From the NCBI RefSeq assembly GCF_900177685.1, contig NZ_FXAY01000002.1, positions 186,001 to 250,000 on the forward strand: a stretch of DNA of 64,000 bases, written 5' to 3'. Source of the DNA: Agreia pratensis (GTDB taxonomy: Bacteria > Actinomycetota > Actinomycetes > Actinomycetales > Microbacteriaceae). Below the pieces are notes generated by a model, which saw nothing but the letters and a program-made list of their open reading frames with translations, had not been told where the DNA came from and did not search any database. How positions within the stretch are numbered: position 1 is the first letter of the stretch; the number at the start of each line of letters is the position of its first letter. Made by a program: the position numbers and the translations under genes. Shown here piece by piece: positions 16,694 through 28,029 of the stretch.

Positions 16694-17895
16694 ATGCGCA
16701 TCCTGCACACCTCCGACTGGCATATCGGTCGAACGTTCCACGGTCACTCGACCCTCGAGAACCTCAGCACGGTGCTCGATGCGCTGACCGCGGTCGTTCG
16801 AGAGAAGTCGGTCGACGTGGTCGTGGTTGCGGGTGACATCTTCGACTCGGCCACGCCGGCGCGCGAGGCCTTCGACGTGCTCAGTCGGGCGATCCGGCAG
16901 ATCCGCGAGGCAGGCGCCTACGTCGTCATCACCAGCGGCAACCACGATTCGGCCACGAGGCTCGGCTTCCAGAGTGAGTGGGCCGGTTTAGCGGGCATCC
17001 ACGTCATCACCCGCCCCGATCAGTTCGACGAGCCCGTGGTCATCGACGATGCCTACGGGCCGGTGCTGTTCTACGGCATCCCCTATCTCGAGCCCGCGCT
17101 GGTGCGGCACCTCTACCCCGGTGTCGAGATGCGGCGCCACGCCCAGGTGCTCGGGTATGCCATGCAGCGCATCCGCGAAGACATCGCCCGACGAGACGGA
17201 GCTCGTTCGGTGGTGCTGTCGCACGCGTTCGTGGTCAACGTCGCCGGTGCCGCCGGCGGCTTAGGGGCTCGTGCCGTTGGTGCGGCGTCGAGCGAGGCCA
17301 GCGACGTCGAGCGCGACATCACTGCTGGCGGTCTCGACCTGGTCTCTGTCGACGTCTTCGACGGCCCCGACTACGTGGCGCTGGGGCACATCCACGGCCG
17401 ATCGACGCTCACCCCGGCCATCCGCTACTCGGGGGCGCCGCTGCATTATTCGTTCGGCGAAGCCACCAAACCGCGCGGCGCCTGGCTCGTCGAGCTCGAT
17501 GCGGCGGGGCTCGACACCGTCGAGTGGGTCGATCTTCCCGTGCCGCGTCCTCTGACCGTGCTCACGGGTGAGCTCGCCGAACTGCTCGCAGACCCGTCTC
17601 ACGCCTCGGCCGAGGGCCATTTTGTTTCCGTCGTGCTGACCGATCAGGTGCGCCCTATCGACGGCATGCGTCGCATTCAGACGCGGTTTCCTCACGCGGT
17701 CGCTCTCACACATCAGCCCGCCGTCGTGGCCGAGCTTCAGGCAGCCAGCTACAGCGAACGACTGCACGCTCGCTCCGACAGCGAGGTCGTCGCGGGCTTT
17801 CTCGAGTTCGTACGAAACGGGGTGGGCCCAACAGACGCCGAGAGCGAGCTGATCGTCGAGGTCATCGCCGAGCAGGCCGCCCAGGAGTCGACCGC

Positions 17896-17899
<4 letters not shown>
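16694..17899 (+). CDS. sbcD: SbcD, nuclease subunit of the SbcCD (Mre11-Rad50-like) complex
   Basis: A 401-residue metallophosphoesterase with all phosphoesterase motifs: TSDWHIG (D8, H10), VAGDIFD (47-51), SGNHDS (82-86), SHAFV and LGHIHG. With SbcC it trims DNA ends, hairpins and blocked double-strand breaks using Mn2+. The ATG at 16694 has TATAGC 8 bases upstream and little Shine-Dalgarno. The stop overlaps the sbcC start (GTGA), as is usual for this pair. Confidence 0.96.
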
Positions 17900-21093
<3,194 letters not shown>

Positions 21094-21155
21094 GTCGGCC
21101 GGGGTCGGGCGCGCCTAGCGCCGAGCTCGTCGCCCGGTTCTGCCACGATAAGTAC

Positions 21156-22013
21156 ATGACAGATGCGAGGGCGGCGCTGAAGTACACGGCATTCGCCGAT
21201 GCACCCGGCGGTGGCAACCCGGCCGGAATCGTGCTCGACGCCTCTCAGCTCGGCGATGCCGAGATGCAGGCCATCGCAGCCGAGATCGGATTCGCCGAGA
21301 CCGCATTCATCACGGAGCAGAATGTGGCGGGCGACGATCGACGCGTGCGAGTGCGCTACTTCTCGCCCCTGGCCGAGGTTCCGTTCTGCGGCCACGCGAC
21401 CGTGGCCACCGCAGTTGCGCTCGCGCAGAGAGACGGGGTGGGCGACTTCGTGTTCGAGACGCCCGTCGGGCCGGTCACGATCACCACGGCGGCGGGCGAC
21501 GAGGCCATCACGGCATCGTTCACGAGTGTCGAACCGTCGGTTGAGCCGTTCGGCGAGGGTGTCCTCGAAGCGCTGCTCGGTCTTCTCTCGACATCGCTCG
21601 ACCGCCTCGACCCGGCCTACCCGCCGCGCGTCTCGTTCGCCGGCAATAGGCATCCGATCATCGTCTTCGCCGACCGTGCCGAATTCGATGCGTTCTCGTT
21701 CGACCCCGGCGCGATGAGGTCGCTCATGAACGAGCAGGGGTGGAGCGGCACCGTCACGACGGTCTTCCCGTCGAGCGCAAGCGAATACGACAGCCGCAAC
21801 CTCTTTCCCGTGGGAGCCATCACCGAAGACCCGGCCACGGGTTCTGCGGCGGCCTCGTTCGGCGGATATCTGAGGGCGCTCGGACTGATCGAGGCGCCGG
21901 CCGAGATCGAGATCACCCAGGGCTCGCACATCGGCAGACCCAGCCGACTATCGGTACGCATCCCCGAGGCGGGCGGCATCGTGGTGACGGGAACGGCGAG
22001 TCCGATCAGCTGA
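21156..22013 (+). CDS. PhzF-family isomerase/epimerase-like protein
   Basis: A 285-residue protein with the PhzF two-lobe pattern: FADAPGGGNPAGIVLDA at the N-terminus, the catalytic Glu in GFAETAFI, VPFCGHATVA and EDPATGSAAASFGGYL. PhzF itself isomerises a phenazine precursor, but no other phenazine gene is here, so the family name does not imply phenazine production. It is preceded by GATAAG a few bases from the ATG (possibly leaderless) and ends at an inverted-repeat element. Confidence 0.88.
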   Translation: MTDARAALKYTAFADAPGGGNPAGIVLDASQLGDAEMQAIAAEIGFAETAFITEQNVAGDDRRVRVRYFSPLAEVPFCGHATVATAVALAQRDGVGDFVFETPVGPVTITTAAGDEAITASFTSVEPSVEPFGEGVLEALLGLLSTSLDRLDPAYPPRVSFAGNRHPIIVFADRAEFDAFSFDPGAMRSLMNEQGWSGTVTTVFPSSASEYDSRNLFPVGAITEDPATGSAAASFGGYLRALGLIEAPAEIEITQGSHIGRPSRLSVRIPEAGGIVVTGTASPIS

Positions 22014-22032
22014 GAGCCTCACCGGGTCGCGG

Positions 22033-22131
22033 CTAACTGAGGACATTCTTCCGCTGACGTCGAAGTCGGGGGCCGAAGCTCCCGCGATCCCGGGGATCTA
22101 CGACAGGGGTAGGAGAGATGTCCTCAGTTAG
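22033..22131. repeat. 99-bp element with 14-bp terminal inverted repeats (terminator or MITE-like)
   Basis: CTAACTGAGGACAT (22033-22046) is matched perfectly by ATGTCCTCAGTTAG (22118-22131). Inside, TTCC/GGA-type pairing extends the stem with bulges around a GC-rich centre. It fills the space between the convergent phzF-like and serine-hydrolase genes. It could be a bidirectional terminator or a non-autonomous mobile repeat; no target duplication is evident. Confidence 0.7.
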
Positions 22132-22142
22132 GCAGCACCCGT

Positions 22143-23585
22143 CTACTCGTCGGCCAACAGCTTCGCCGCGTCGGTGACGTTTCCGAAGATGAGTGCTGTG
22201 TCTGTGACGTCGGCCGGGTCGAGCGATGACGACTGCATGGTGATCACGAAACGTTCGCCGTCGGCGCGTTCGAGCAACCAGCTGCCCGCGAGAACGCCGG
22301 GAGCGCTGCCGCCCTTGAACGCGATGTAGGGGAACACCTCGGAGTCGAACTGCAGCCCCGGGTTGGCAGACAGGATGCCGCGCACCGGCTCGCCCGTCGG
22401 CGTCGCGGCCTTCTGCTGCAGGGCCAGATGGGCCGCAACGAGATCGGCAGGATCCGCGAACCAGTCGATTCCCTGCTGCCACGCCGTCGTCGAGAGGTCG
22501 AAGGAGTTGAGCTCGAGAACGCCACCAGGCATCGAGCCGAGCACTGCACGACGCTGGTCGACGCCGGCATCGGCCCACGAGGCTCGTGCATCGCCGAAGT
22601 CGGGCCCGAATCCGAGCTGGAACAACTCCCTGGTCTTCAGAAAGGGGGTGTTCAGAGCAGGATCGTGGTGACCCATGACGGCCAGCTGCGCCTCGACCGC
22701 TTCGCGGCCGACCCTGTCGATCAGCAGATCCGTTGCGGTGTTGTCGCTGATCTCGATCATCTTCGTCGCGGCCTCGCGAACACTCACCAGGGTGCCGCTC
22801 GGCTGATCCTGCAGCACACCCGATGGAAGGCTCCGTGTGTCGTCGGAGATGATCAGGTTGTCGTCCCACGACAGGGTGCCTGCCGCCACGGCATCGGCCA
22901 CCGCGCCGAGAACGTAGAGCTTGAAGATGGAGCCGAGTGGCTTGGTCTCGTCGCCCGCGATATCGACGATGCGTTCGCCGGCGCCTGCGGCATCCGCTTC
23001 AGCATCGACGCGCGTGACGGTCATGCTCGTGTCGGCGGGCAGAGCGGCGACGTTCTTCTTCAGTTCCTTCCAGCTCGCTGCGGGTGTGCGATCGGCTGGC
23101 GGTTGCTGGAACAGCAGCCCGTTGATGAGCTGCTGCTCATCGACGGAGATCTGCATCTGCAGCTCGGCGGAGGAGCTGTGCAGCAGAACGGTGAGACCGC
23201 CGGTCGCCTCGGTCACGCTCGTCGCGATCCACGGCTTGGCGTCGCCCATCTGGCCGACGATGGCGACTATCTGACTGGCCGGCACCTGCTCGAGCATCAC
23301 AGGAGCGATGTTCTGCTCGATCTCGGCCTCGGTCGTCTCCTCGTCGGAGTTGATCGTGTAGAGCACCCACTGCGCTTTCTTGCCTACCGCCGTGTCGGGT
23401 AGGGCGACCGCGGTCGGCGCTGCGGATGCCTCGGGACCGCTCGACGCGCAGGCCGACACGGCGAGCGCGACGGCGGTGGCGAGAGCGGCCACAATCGAGC
23501 GTCGCCGCAGAGAGCCTGACCGCTGTGCCCGCATGCTGTGAGAAGCGATGGCGGAAGAGGGGGCGAGAGGGCGGCGCATCGTCAT
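22143..23585 (-). CDS. Secreted beta-lactamase-fold serine hydrolase (lipoprotein)
   Basis: The 480-residue protein has a positively charged N-terminus, a hydrophobic segment and a lipobox LAVSAC (Cys46), so it should be lipid-anchored outside. After a DUF-like domain of about 150 residues comes a class A-type serine hydrolase core: SIFK (near 217, SxxK), SDN (near 281) and KGG in FKGGSAPGVL, in the place of KTG. It may act on cell-wall peptides or be a PBP-like relative; lactamase activity is unproven. The start could also be one of the later Met codons before the signal peptide. Confidence 0.85.
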   Translation of the reverse strand: MTMRRPLAPSSAIASHSMRAQRSGSLRRRSIVAALATAVALAVSACASSGPEASAAPTAVALPDTAVGKKAQWVLYTINSDEETTEAEIEQNIAPVMLEQVPASQIVAIVGQMGDAKPWIATSVTEATGGLTVLLHSSSAELQMQISVDEQQLINGLLFQQPPADRTPAASWKELKKNVAALPADTSMTVTRVDAEADAAGAGERIVDIAGDETKPLGSIFKLYVLGAVADAVAAGTLSWDDNLIISDDTRSLPSGVLQDQPSGTLVSVREAATKMIEISDNTATDLLIDRVGREAVEAQLAVMGHHDPALNTPFLKTRELFQLGFGPDFGDARASWADAGVDQRRAVLGSMPGGVLELNSFDLSTTAWQQGIDWFADPADLVAAHLALQQKAATPTGEPVRGILSANPGLQFDSEVFPYIAFKGGSAPGVLAGSWLLERADGERFVITMQSSSLDPADVTDTALIFGNVTDAAKLLADE

Positions 23586-23663
23586 GACCCCAGTCTTGCC
23601 GGAGCATCAGACGGATACATCCCCCGAGCGAACTACCTTCGTCTGGAGCCTCCGCCGAGCGGG

Positions 23664-24032
23664 CTACCTGAGTTCGTCGAAGTACGAGATGTTGGCGTCG
23701 TTGCGCTCGCGAGCGGCAGCGGCCCGCTCTTCGCGCATGCGCTCCTGCTTCTCCTGCCGACGGGCCAGTTCCTCCTGGTCGACCTCGACGCGGCGAACGG
23801 TGACGCCGCCCTTGGTCGGCGGGCTCGTGCGCTTTGCGGCCGTGCTGGTGCGGGCGGTTCCGGATGCGGGGGCCTTACGAGGCGCTGCGGCCGGTCGGCC
23901 GGCTCCGGGGCTGGTTCCTGATCCTGAGCAGCGGAATCCGGTCTTGTCTTCGTGCTGCACGAGTGTCTGCGAGACGATCCCCACGGCGACGGTGCGTAAG
24001 CAGGCGGGGCATTTCGATCCAGCATTAGCCAT
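23664..24032 (-). CDS. Small zinc-ribbon-like hypothetical protein
   Basis: A 122-residue protein starting MANAGSKCPACLRTVAV; CPAC, then HEDKTGFRC, give three Cys and one His that could bind zinc. The middle is Pro/Ala/Thr-rich and the C-terminus is a charged helix (EELARRQEKQERMREERAAA). Function unknown. AGGAG lies 12 bases upstream of the ATG, a long spacing. Divergent from the acidic small protein at 24166. Confidence 0.68.
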   Translation of the reverse strand: MANAGSKCPACLRTVAVGIVSQTLVQHEDKTGFRCSGSGTSPGAGRPAAAPRKAPASGTARTSTAAKRTSPPTKGGVTVRRVEVDQEELARRQEKQERMREERAAAARERNDANISYFDELR

Positions 24033-24153
24033 GGGGTGTGTGGTCTCCTCGGGTTTCGACCATCGTGTGGGTTCGACCTCTTATTTTCGCACGGATCGCG
24101 GAGAAAGGTACGCGTCCGTGGCAACCCCCCGAGGCGACGGCCAGGCCCAGTCG

Positions 24154-24159
24154 TAGGCT
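24154..24159 (+). promoter_or_regulatory. -10 box TAGGCT, leaderless-type promoter
   Basis: TAGGCT six bases before the ATG at 24166, with no ribosome-binding site. Same geometry as the mobA promoter. Confidence 0.55.
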
Positions 24160-24165
24160 GACGGC

Positions 24166-24432
24166 ATGACCCACGACGAGACTTCACGACCGAGCGATTC
24201 GCCCGACGAGTCAGGCGACACAGGGCGCGACCGGCAGGCAGCCGCCGACTGGATAGCCGATCGCACTGAAGGCGAGAACATCACCTCCGATATCGACGGC
24301 ACGGTCACCATCGACGACGCGGCGTCGCCGCCCGATCCGGATGCCTATGGCCACGCCGAGACCGACACGCTCGACGTTGAAGACCACGAGCCGGCATCCC
24401 GCGACTACCCCCGCCCCGACCCCGGATTCTGA
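24166..24432 (+). CDS. Small acidic hypothetical protein
   Basis: An 88-residue, very acidic, probably disordered protein (many Asp/Glu, WIADRTEGENITSDIDGTVTIDD in the middle). No family recognised. The leaderless -10 box TAGGCT six bases upstream supports it being expressed. It lies 26 bases ahead of the acyltransferase, which has its own TACCCT box. Confidence 0.6.
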   Translation: MTHDETSRPSDSPDESGDTGRDRQAAADWIADRTEGENITSDIDGTVTIDDAASPPDPDAYGHAETDTLDVEDHEPASRDYPRPDPGF

Positions 24433-24458
24433 CAGGCGGCTCCCGTACCCTTGTGCGC

Positions 24459-25235
24459 ATGAAGCGGCGCCCCAGCGAACCCATCTACTCCACGGCCATC
24501 GGTGTGGGGCGGGTGCTCTTCGCCGGTCTGCGCACGAAACGATCCGCCACGGGCCTCGAGAACATTCCGCCGCACGGTGGTGCTGTCATCGCCATGACGC
24601 ATTTCGGTTACCTAGAGTTCGCCCTCGTCGAGTGGCAGACGTGGCTGCACAACCGACGCCGCATCCGCTTCATGGCGACCAAGCGTGCCTTCGACAAGCC
24701 CGGTGTCGGCTGGCTGCTGCGCGGCATGCGTCATATCTCCGTCGATATGAAGGCGGGCGCCGCTGCCTTCGAGAACGCGGTCTCGGCGCTGAAGTCGGGC
24801 GAGCTCGTCGGTGTCTTTCCTGAGGCGGGCGTGAGTTCGTCGTTCACCGTTCGAGAGCTCAAGTCGGGCGCCGCACGCCTGGCACGCGATGCGGGGGTGC
24901 CTATCATTCCTGTCGCCGTGTGGGGCGGCCAGCGACTGATCACGAAGAACCGAACGATTCCTCTGAGGCAGCGGTTCGGCGTGCCGGTGCACTTCGTGTT
25001 CGGTCAGCCGATCGTCGTGGGCGAGAACGATGACATCACGCAGGTGACAGGTTCTTTGCGCGAGACGATGCAGACCATGGTCGACTCGCTGCAGGCGTCA
25101 TATCCGGTCGATGGCACGGGCCAATGGTGGCAGCCCAGGTCGCTCGGCGGAACGGCGCCGACCGTCGCTGAAGCCGCGGAGGCCGATGCGCAGCGCGAGC
25201 TGCGCCGCGAGGCCGAACGCGCCGCCGAGGGCTAG
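24459..25235 (+). CDS. PlsC-like lysophospholipid acyltransferase with HX4E
   Basis: A 258-residue glycerolipid acyltransferase-fold protein. The usual HX4D catalytic motif reads H48-FGYL-E53, so the Asp is replaced by Glu. Block III is FPEAGVSSS rather than FPEGTRS, and GVPIIPVAVWGGQRL matches block IV. It probably acylates a lysophospholipid or a related alcohol at the membrane, but the altered motif leaves activity or substrate in doubt. The ATG at 24459 is seven bases after TACCCT (leaderless). Confidence 0.82.
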   Translation: MKRRPSEPIYSTAIGVGRVLFAGLRTKRSATGLENIPPHGGAVIAMTHFGYLEFALVEWQTWLHNRRRIRFMATKRAFDKPGVGWLLRGMRHISVDMKAGAAAFENAVSALKSGELVGVFPEAGVSSSFTVRELKSGAARLARDAGVPIIPVAVWGGQRLITKNRTIPLRQRFGVPVHFVFGQPIVVGENDDITQVTGSLRETMQTMVDSLQASYPVDGTGQWWQPRSLGGTAPTVAEAAEADAQRELRREAERAAEG

Positions 25236-25254
25236 GCCCGGCCTCTGCGCGGGC

Positions 25255-26016
25255 TCACTCTCGGGCGGCGACCCGCGCGATCGTGACCCTCGTGACGTAG
25301 GGCATGGCATAGCTTGTGCGGCCTGCCAGGTCGGGATGCTCGTCGAGCAGCTGCCCGAGGCGGGCCAGCATCTCGTCGCGCTCGGCCTCGGCCATCGTGA
25401 TCACGTAGCTGCGCGAGGTGACCATGGCGAAGAACTGCTCCCGGCTCATCTCGGCCACCCAGCGGAACTCGCGATACGCCTGGCGCTCGAGAGGCGCACC
25501 GACCGGCGGTGTCGTACTGCCGTACTTCTCGGCCTCAGAGGCGCCGATCACCTCGCCGAGCCGGGCCACCCACTCGACATCGGCATCCCGGATGTTCCAT
25601 ACGAGTGCGAGAGCGCCTCCCGGTTCGAGCACCCGCGCGACCTCCAGTGACGTGGCAGCCACATCGACCCAATGCCACGCCTGCGCCACGGTGACGAGCG
25701 CGACGCTCGCATCGTCGAGTGGAAGGTGCTCGCCGCTGCCCTCGAGCGCGGACACCGTGGGCAGGTTCTGCGTGAGCCGCTCGCGCATCAGCGCATCGGG
25801 TTCGACGGCGGTCACATCAAAGCCATGGTCGACGAGCCCGGCGGTGAACTTGCCCGTTCCCGCGCCCAGGTCGACGACGCGCGCGCCACCCGGATGCGCG
25901 GGGTCGATCTGCTCGAGGACCCACTCGATGGCCTCGGCCGGGTAGCTCGGGCGACCGCGGTCGTAATCGCCGACCGCGCGGCCGAAGGACAGGGCGTGTT
26001 CGCTGGATCGGGCCAT
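25255..26016 (-). CDS. Class I SAM-dependent methyltransferase
   Basis: A 253-residue enzyme with SAM motif I VVDLGAGTGKFT, the acidic VEPD loop after strand 2 and a WNIRDADVEWVARL segment. It resembles the UbiE/trans-aconitate-type methyltransferases of actinobacteria; the substrate is unknown. The ATG at 26016 lies seven bases after TAGAAT (minus strand), a leaderless promoter. Divergent from a LysR regulator 51 bases away, which may control it. Confidence 0.85.
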   Translation of the reverse strand: MARSSEHALSFGRAVGDYDRGRPSYPAEAIEWVLEQIDPAHPGGARVVDLGAGTGKFTAGLVDHGFDVTAVEPDALMRERLTQNLPTVSALEGSGEHLPLDDASVALVTVAQAWHWVDVAATSLEVARVLEPGGALALVWNIRDADVEWVARLGEVIGASEAEKYGSTTPPVGAPLERQAYREFRWVAEMSREQFFAMVTSRSYVITMAEAERDEMLARLGQLLDEHPDLAGRTSYAMPYVTRVTIARVAARE

Positions 26017-26067
26017 GTCTTCGATTCTAAGGACGGCTCCCGCTGCGAGGCGTACTCTTGAACCCTC

Positions 26068-26955
26068 ATGGAACTCCGCCAACTCGAGCACTTCGTCGCC
26101 GTCGCCGAGCACCAGCACTTCACTCGTGCCGCCGAGTCGCTGCAGATCTCGCAGTCGGGGTTGTCCGCGTCGATCCGGGCCCTCGAGACCGAGCTCGGCA
26201 CCACGCTGTTCACCCGCAGCACCCGGCGCGTGCAGCTCACTCCCGCCGGAACCGCGATGCTGGAAGAATCTCAGCGCGCCGTCGCCAGCGCATCCGCCGC
26301 CCGCGACGCGGTGCTCGCCGTTCGGGGAGTTCTGCGCGGTGCACTGCGCATCGGAACCGAGCAATGCCTCGGGGGAGTGCACCTGCCGCAGGAGCTCGCC
26401 GACTTTCGCCGCTCACACCCGGCCGTGTCGGTTCGACTCGGCTTCGCCGGATCGACGACTCTTCTCGACCAGGTCGCGACCGGACTTCTCGACCTTGCGC
26501 TCGTCGCCGACTGCGGAGCCGTGCCGGCGACCGTCGAACTTCTGCCCATCGCGTCGGAGGGCTTCGTGGTGCTGTGCCACCCCGACCATCCTCTGGCGGG
26601 CCGGGGCCGCGTCGAGATCGGTGATCTTGCCGACGAGACATTCGTCGGATTCGCGGACGGGTGGGCCGCCCGGGTGCTCGCCGACCGCGCGTTCGCACAA
26701 GAGGGGCTCGCGCACTCGGTAGAGCTGGAGGTGGGAGACGTCGGCTCGCTGCTCGATCTGGTGGGTTACGGCCTCGGTGTTGCCGTTGTCCCGGCACATT
26801 TCGCCGACAAGCGGCCATCCGTGCTGAGCGCCGTTCCCGTCACGCACGACGCGCTCGTGTGGACAACGGCCATTGCCGTTCCGCGCCAGGCCGCGCCGGC
26901 CGCCGCCGCCCTCGTGGGGCGTCTGCGGCAGCCGGCGCTGAAGCCCGCGGCGTAG
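26068..26955 (+). CDS. LysR-family transcriptional regulator
   Basis: A 295-residue LysR protein: an N-terminal winged helix (MELRQLEHFVAVAEHQHFTRAAESL...SGLSASIRALE) and a C-terminal periplasmic-binding-like effector domain. No effector can be predicted. It is divergent from the methyltransferase; LysR proteins usually control the divergent neighbour. TACTCT nine bases before the ATG suggests near-leaderless transcription. Confidence 0.9.
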   Translation: MELRQLEHFVAVAEHQHFTRAAESLQISQSGLSASIRALETELGTTLFTRSTRRVQLTPAGTAMLEESQRAVASASAARDAVLAVRGVLRGALRIGTEQCLGGVHLPQELADFRRSHPAVSVRLGFAGSTTLLDQVATGLLDLALVADCGAVPATVELLPIASEGFVVLCHPDHPLAGRGRVEIGDLADETFVGFADGWAARVLADRAFAQEGLAHSVELEVGDVGSLLDLVGYGLGVAVVPAHFADKRPSVLSAVPVTHDALVWTTAIAVPRQAAPAAAALVGRLRQPALKPAA

Positions 26956-26966
26956 CTTTTATCGCC

Positions 26967-27097
26967 GGTCGAGTAGGCCGCCCCGCTTTCGCTGCGCTGG
27001 TCGAGTAGGCCGCCCGCGGCCGTATCGAGACCACTCGAGGGTGGTCTCGATACGCCGGCTCCTTCGTCGCGCGGCTACTCGACCAGCGCAGCGAAGG
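26967..27097. repeat. REP-type palindromic repeat cluster (copy B)
   Basis: Two forward units (GGTCGAGTAGGCCGCC... and ...GGCCGTATCGAGACCA) are followed by an inverted unit (TGGTCTCGATACG...CTACTCGACCAGCGC). GACCACTCGAGGGTGGTC forms a hairpin at the centre. It separates the convergent LysR and aldo/keto reductase genes and ends 2 bases before the latter's stop. Confidence 0.85.
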
Positions 27098-27098
27098 G

Positions 27099-27959
27099 CT
27101 ACGCGTCGAGTGCCGCGAACTCCTCGGGCGTCAACTCGAAGTCGGCCGCGAGTGCCGAGTTCGTGATCGACTCCGGGCGTGAGGCGCCAGGGATGGGGAT
27201 GACGTAAGGCGACTTCGCGAGCTCCCACGCGAGGCAGACGATCTGCGGCGTCACTCCACGGTCGCGGGCGATGCGGCCGAAGGCCTCGTAGCTCTCGCCC
27301 AGCGATGCGGCATTCGTGATGCCGCCGAGCGGGCTCCACGGAAGGAACGCGACGCCCAGTTCGTCGGCGAGAACGAGCTCCTTCTCGCTCGAGCGGAACT
27401 TCGGCGAGAACTGATTCTGCACCGACACGAGGCGACCACCGAGAATGTCGTTCGCCTGCCGGATCTGATCGGGGTCGGCGTTCGAGATGCCGGCCATGCG
27501 GATCGTTCCCGCATCCAGAAGCTCGACGAGCGCGCCGATCGAATCGGCGTACGGCACCGACGGGTCGGGGCGGTGGTACTGGTAGAGGCCGATCGCGTCG
27601 ACGCCCAGGCGCTTGGCGGATGCCTCGGCGGCCTGCTTGAGGTAGTCCGGATGCCCGTTCTGCGTCCATCCGCCGGGTTCCGGCCTCAGGTGGCCGCCCT
27701 TGGTCGCGACCAGCACGCCGGAGGTGTCGCCGCCGTAGCTCTTCAGGGCCTTGGCGATGAGCAGCTCGTTGTGGCCGACCTCATTCTCGCCGGCCAGGTG
27801 GTAGGCATCCGCTGTGTCGATGAACGTGACACCCTCGTCGAGCGCGGCGTGGATCGTGGCGATCGATCGATGCTCGTCGGGGCGGCCCTCAATAGACATG
27901 GGCATGCCACCCAACCCGATGGCGCTGACAGAGATGTCTCCGATGGTGCGTTGCTTCAT
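27099..27959 (-). CDS. Aldo/keto reductase (first of three in the window)
   Basis: A 286-residue AKR with FIDTADAYHLAGENEVGHNELLIAKAL (split), the Lys of ATKGG, GLYQYHRPDP (His) and the NADPH-site IPGASRPESI. It is the oxidoreductase family that uses Asp-Tyr-Lys-His and NADPH to reduce aldehydes and ketones. ATG 27959 follows AAAGGAAC. A frame extension to 28097 runs through a REP unit and is rejected. Same strand as the next AKR upstream, with a REP unit between. Confidence 0.9.
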   Translation of the reverse strand: MKQRTIGDISVSAIGLGGMPMSIEGRPDEHRSIATIHAALDEGVTFIDTADAYHLAGENEVGHNELLIAKALKSYGGDTSGVLVATKGGHLRPEPGGWTQNGHPDYLKQAAEASAKRLGVDAIGLYQYHRPDPSVPYADSIGALVELLDAGTIRMAGISNADPDQIRQANDILGGRLVSVQNQFSPKFRSSEKELVLADELGVAFLPWSPLGGITNAASLGESYEAFGRIARDRGVTPQIVCLAWELAKSPYVIPIPGASRPESITNSALAADFELTPEEFAALDA

Positions 27960-27993
27960 GATGTTCCTTTCGTGGGATCGAATGGGATGCGCT

Positions 27994-28029
27994 GCTCGAG
28001 TAGGCCGCCCGCGGCCGTATCGAGACCAC
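27994..28029. repeat. Single REP unit between two aldo/keto reductases (copy C)
   Basis: A lone unit, CTCGAGTAGGCCGCCC followed by GCGGCCGTATCGAGACCA, lies immediately after the stop of the upstream AKR gene (28030). Nearly identical to the second unit of copy B. Confidence 0.8.

Noticed and set aside
21156-22013. Phenazine biosynthesis cluster
   Set aside because: A lone PhzF-fold gene with none of the other phz genes.
22143-23585. Acquired beta-lactamase resistance gene
   Set aside because: Has SxxK and SDN, but an extra N-terminal domain, a lipobox and KGG for KTG; composition matches the chromosome. Resistance cannot be claimed.
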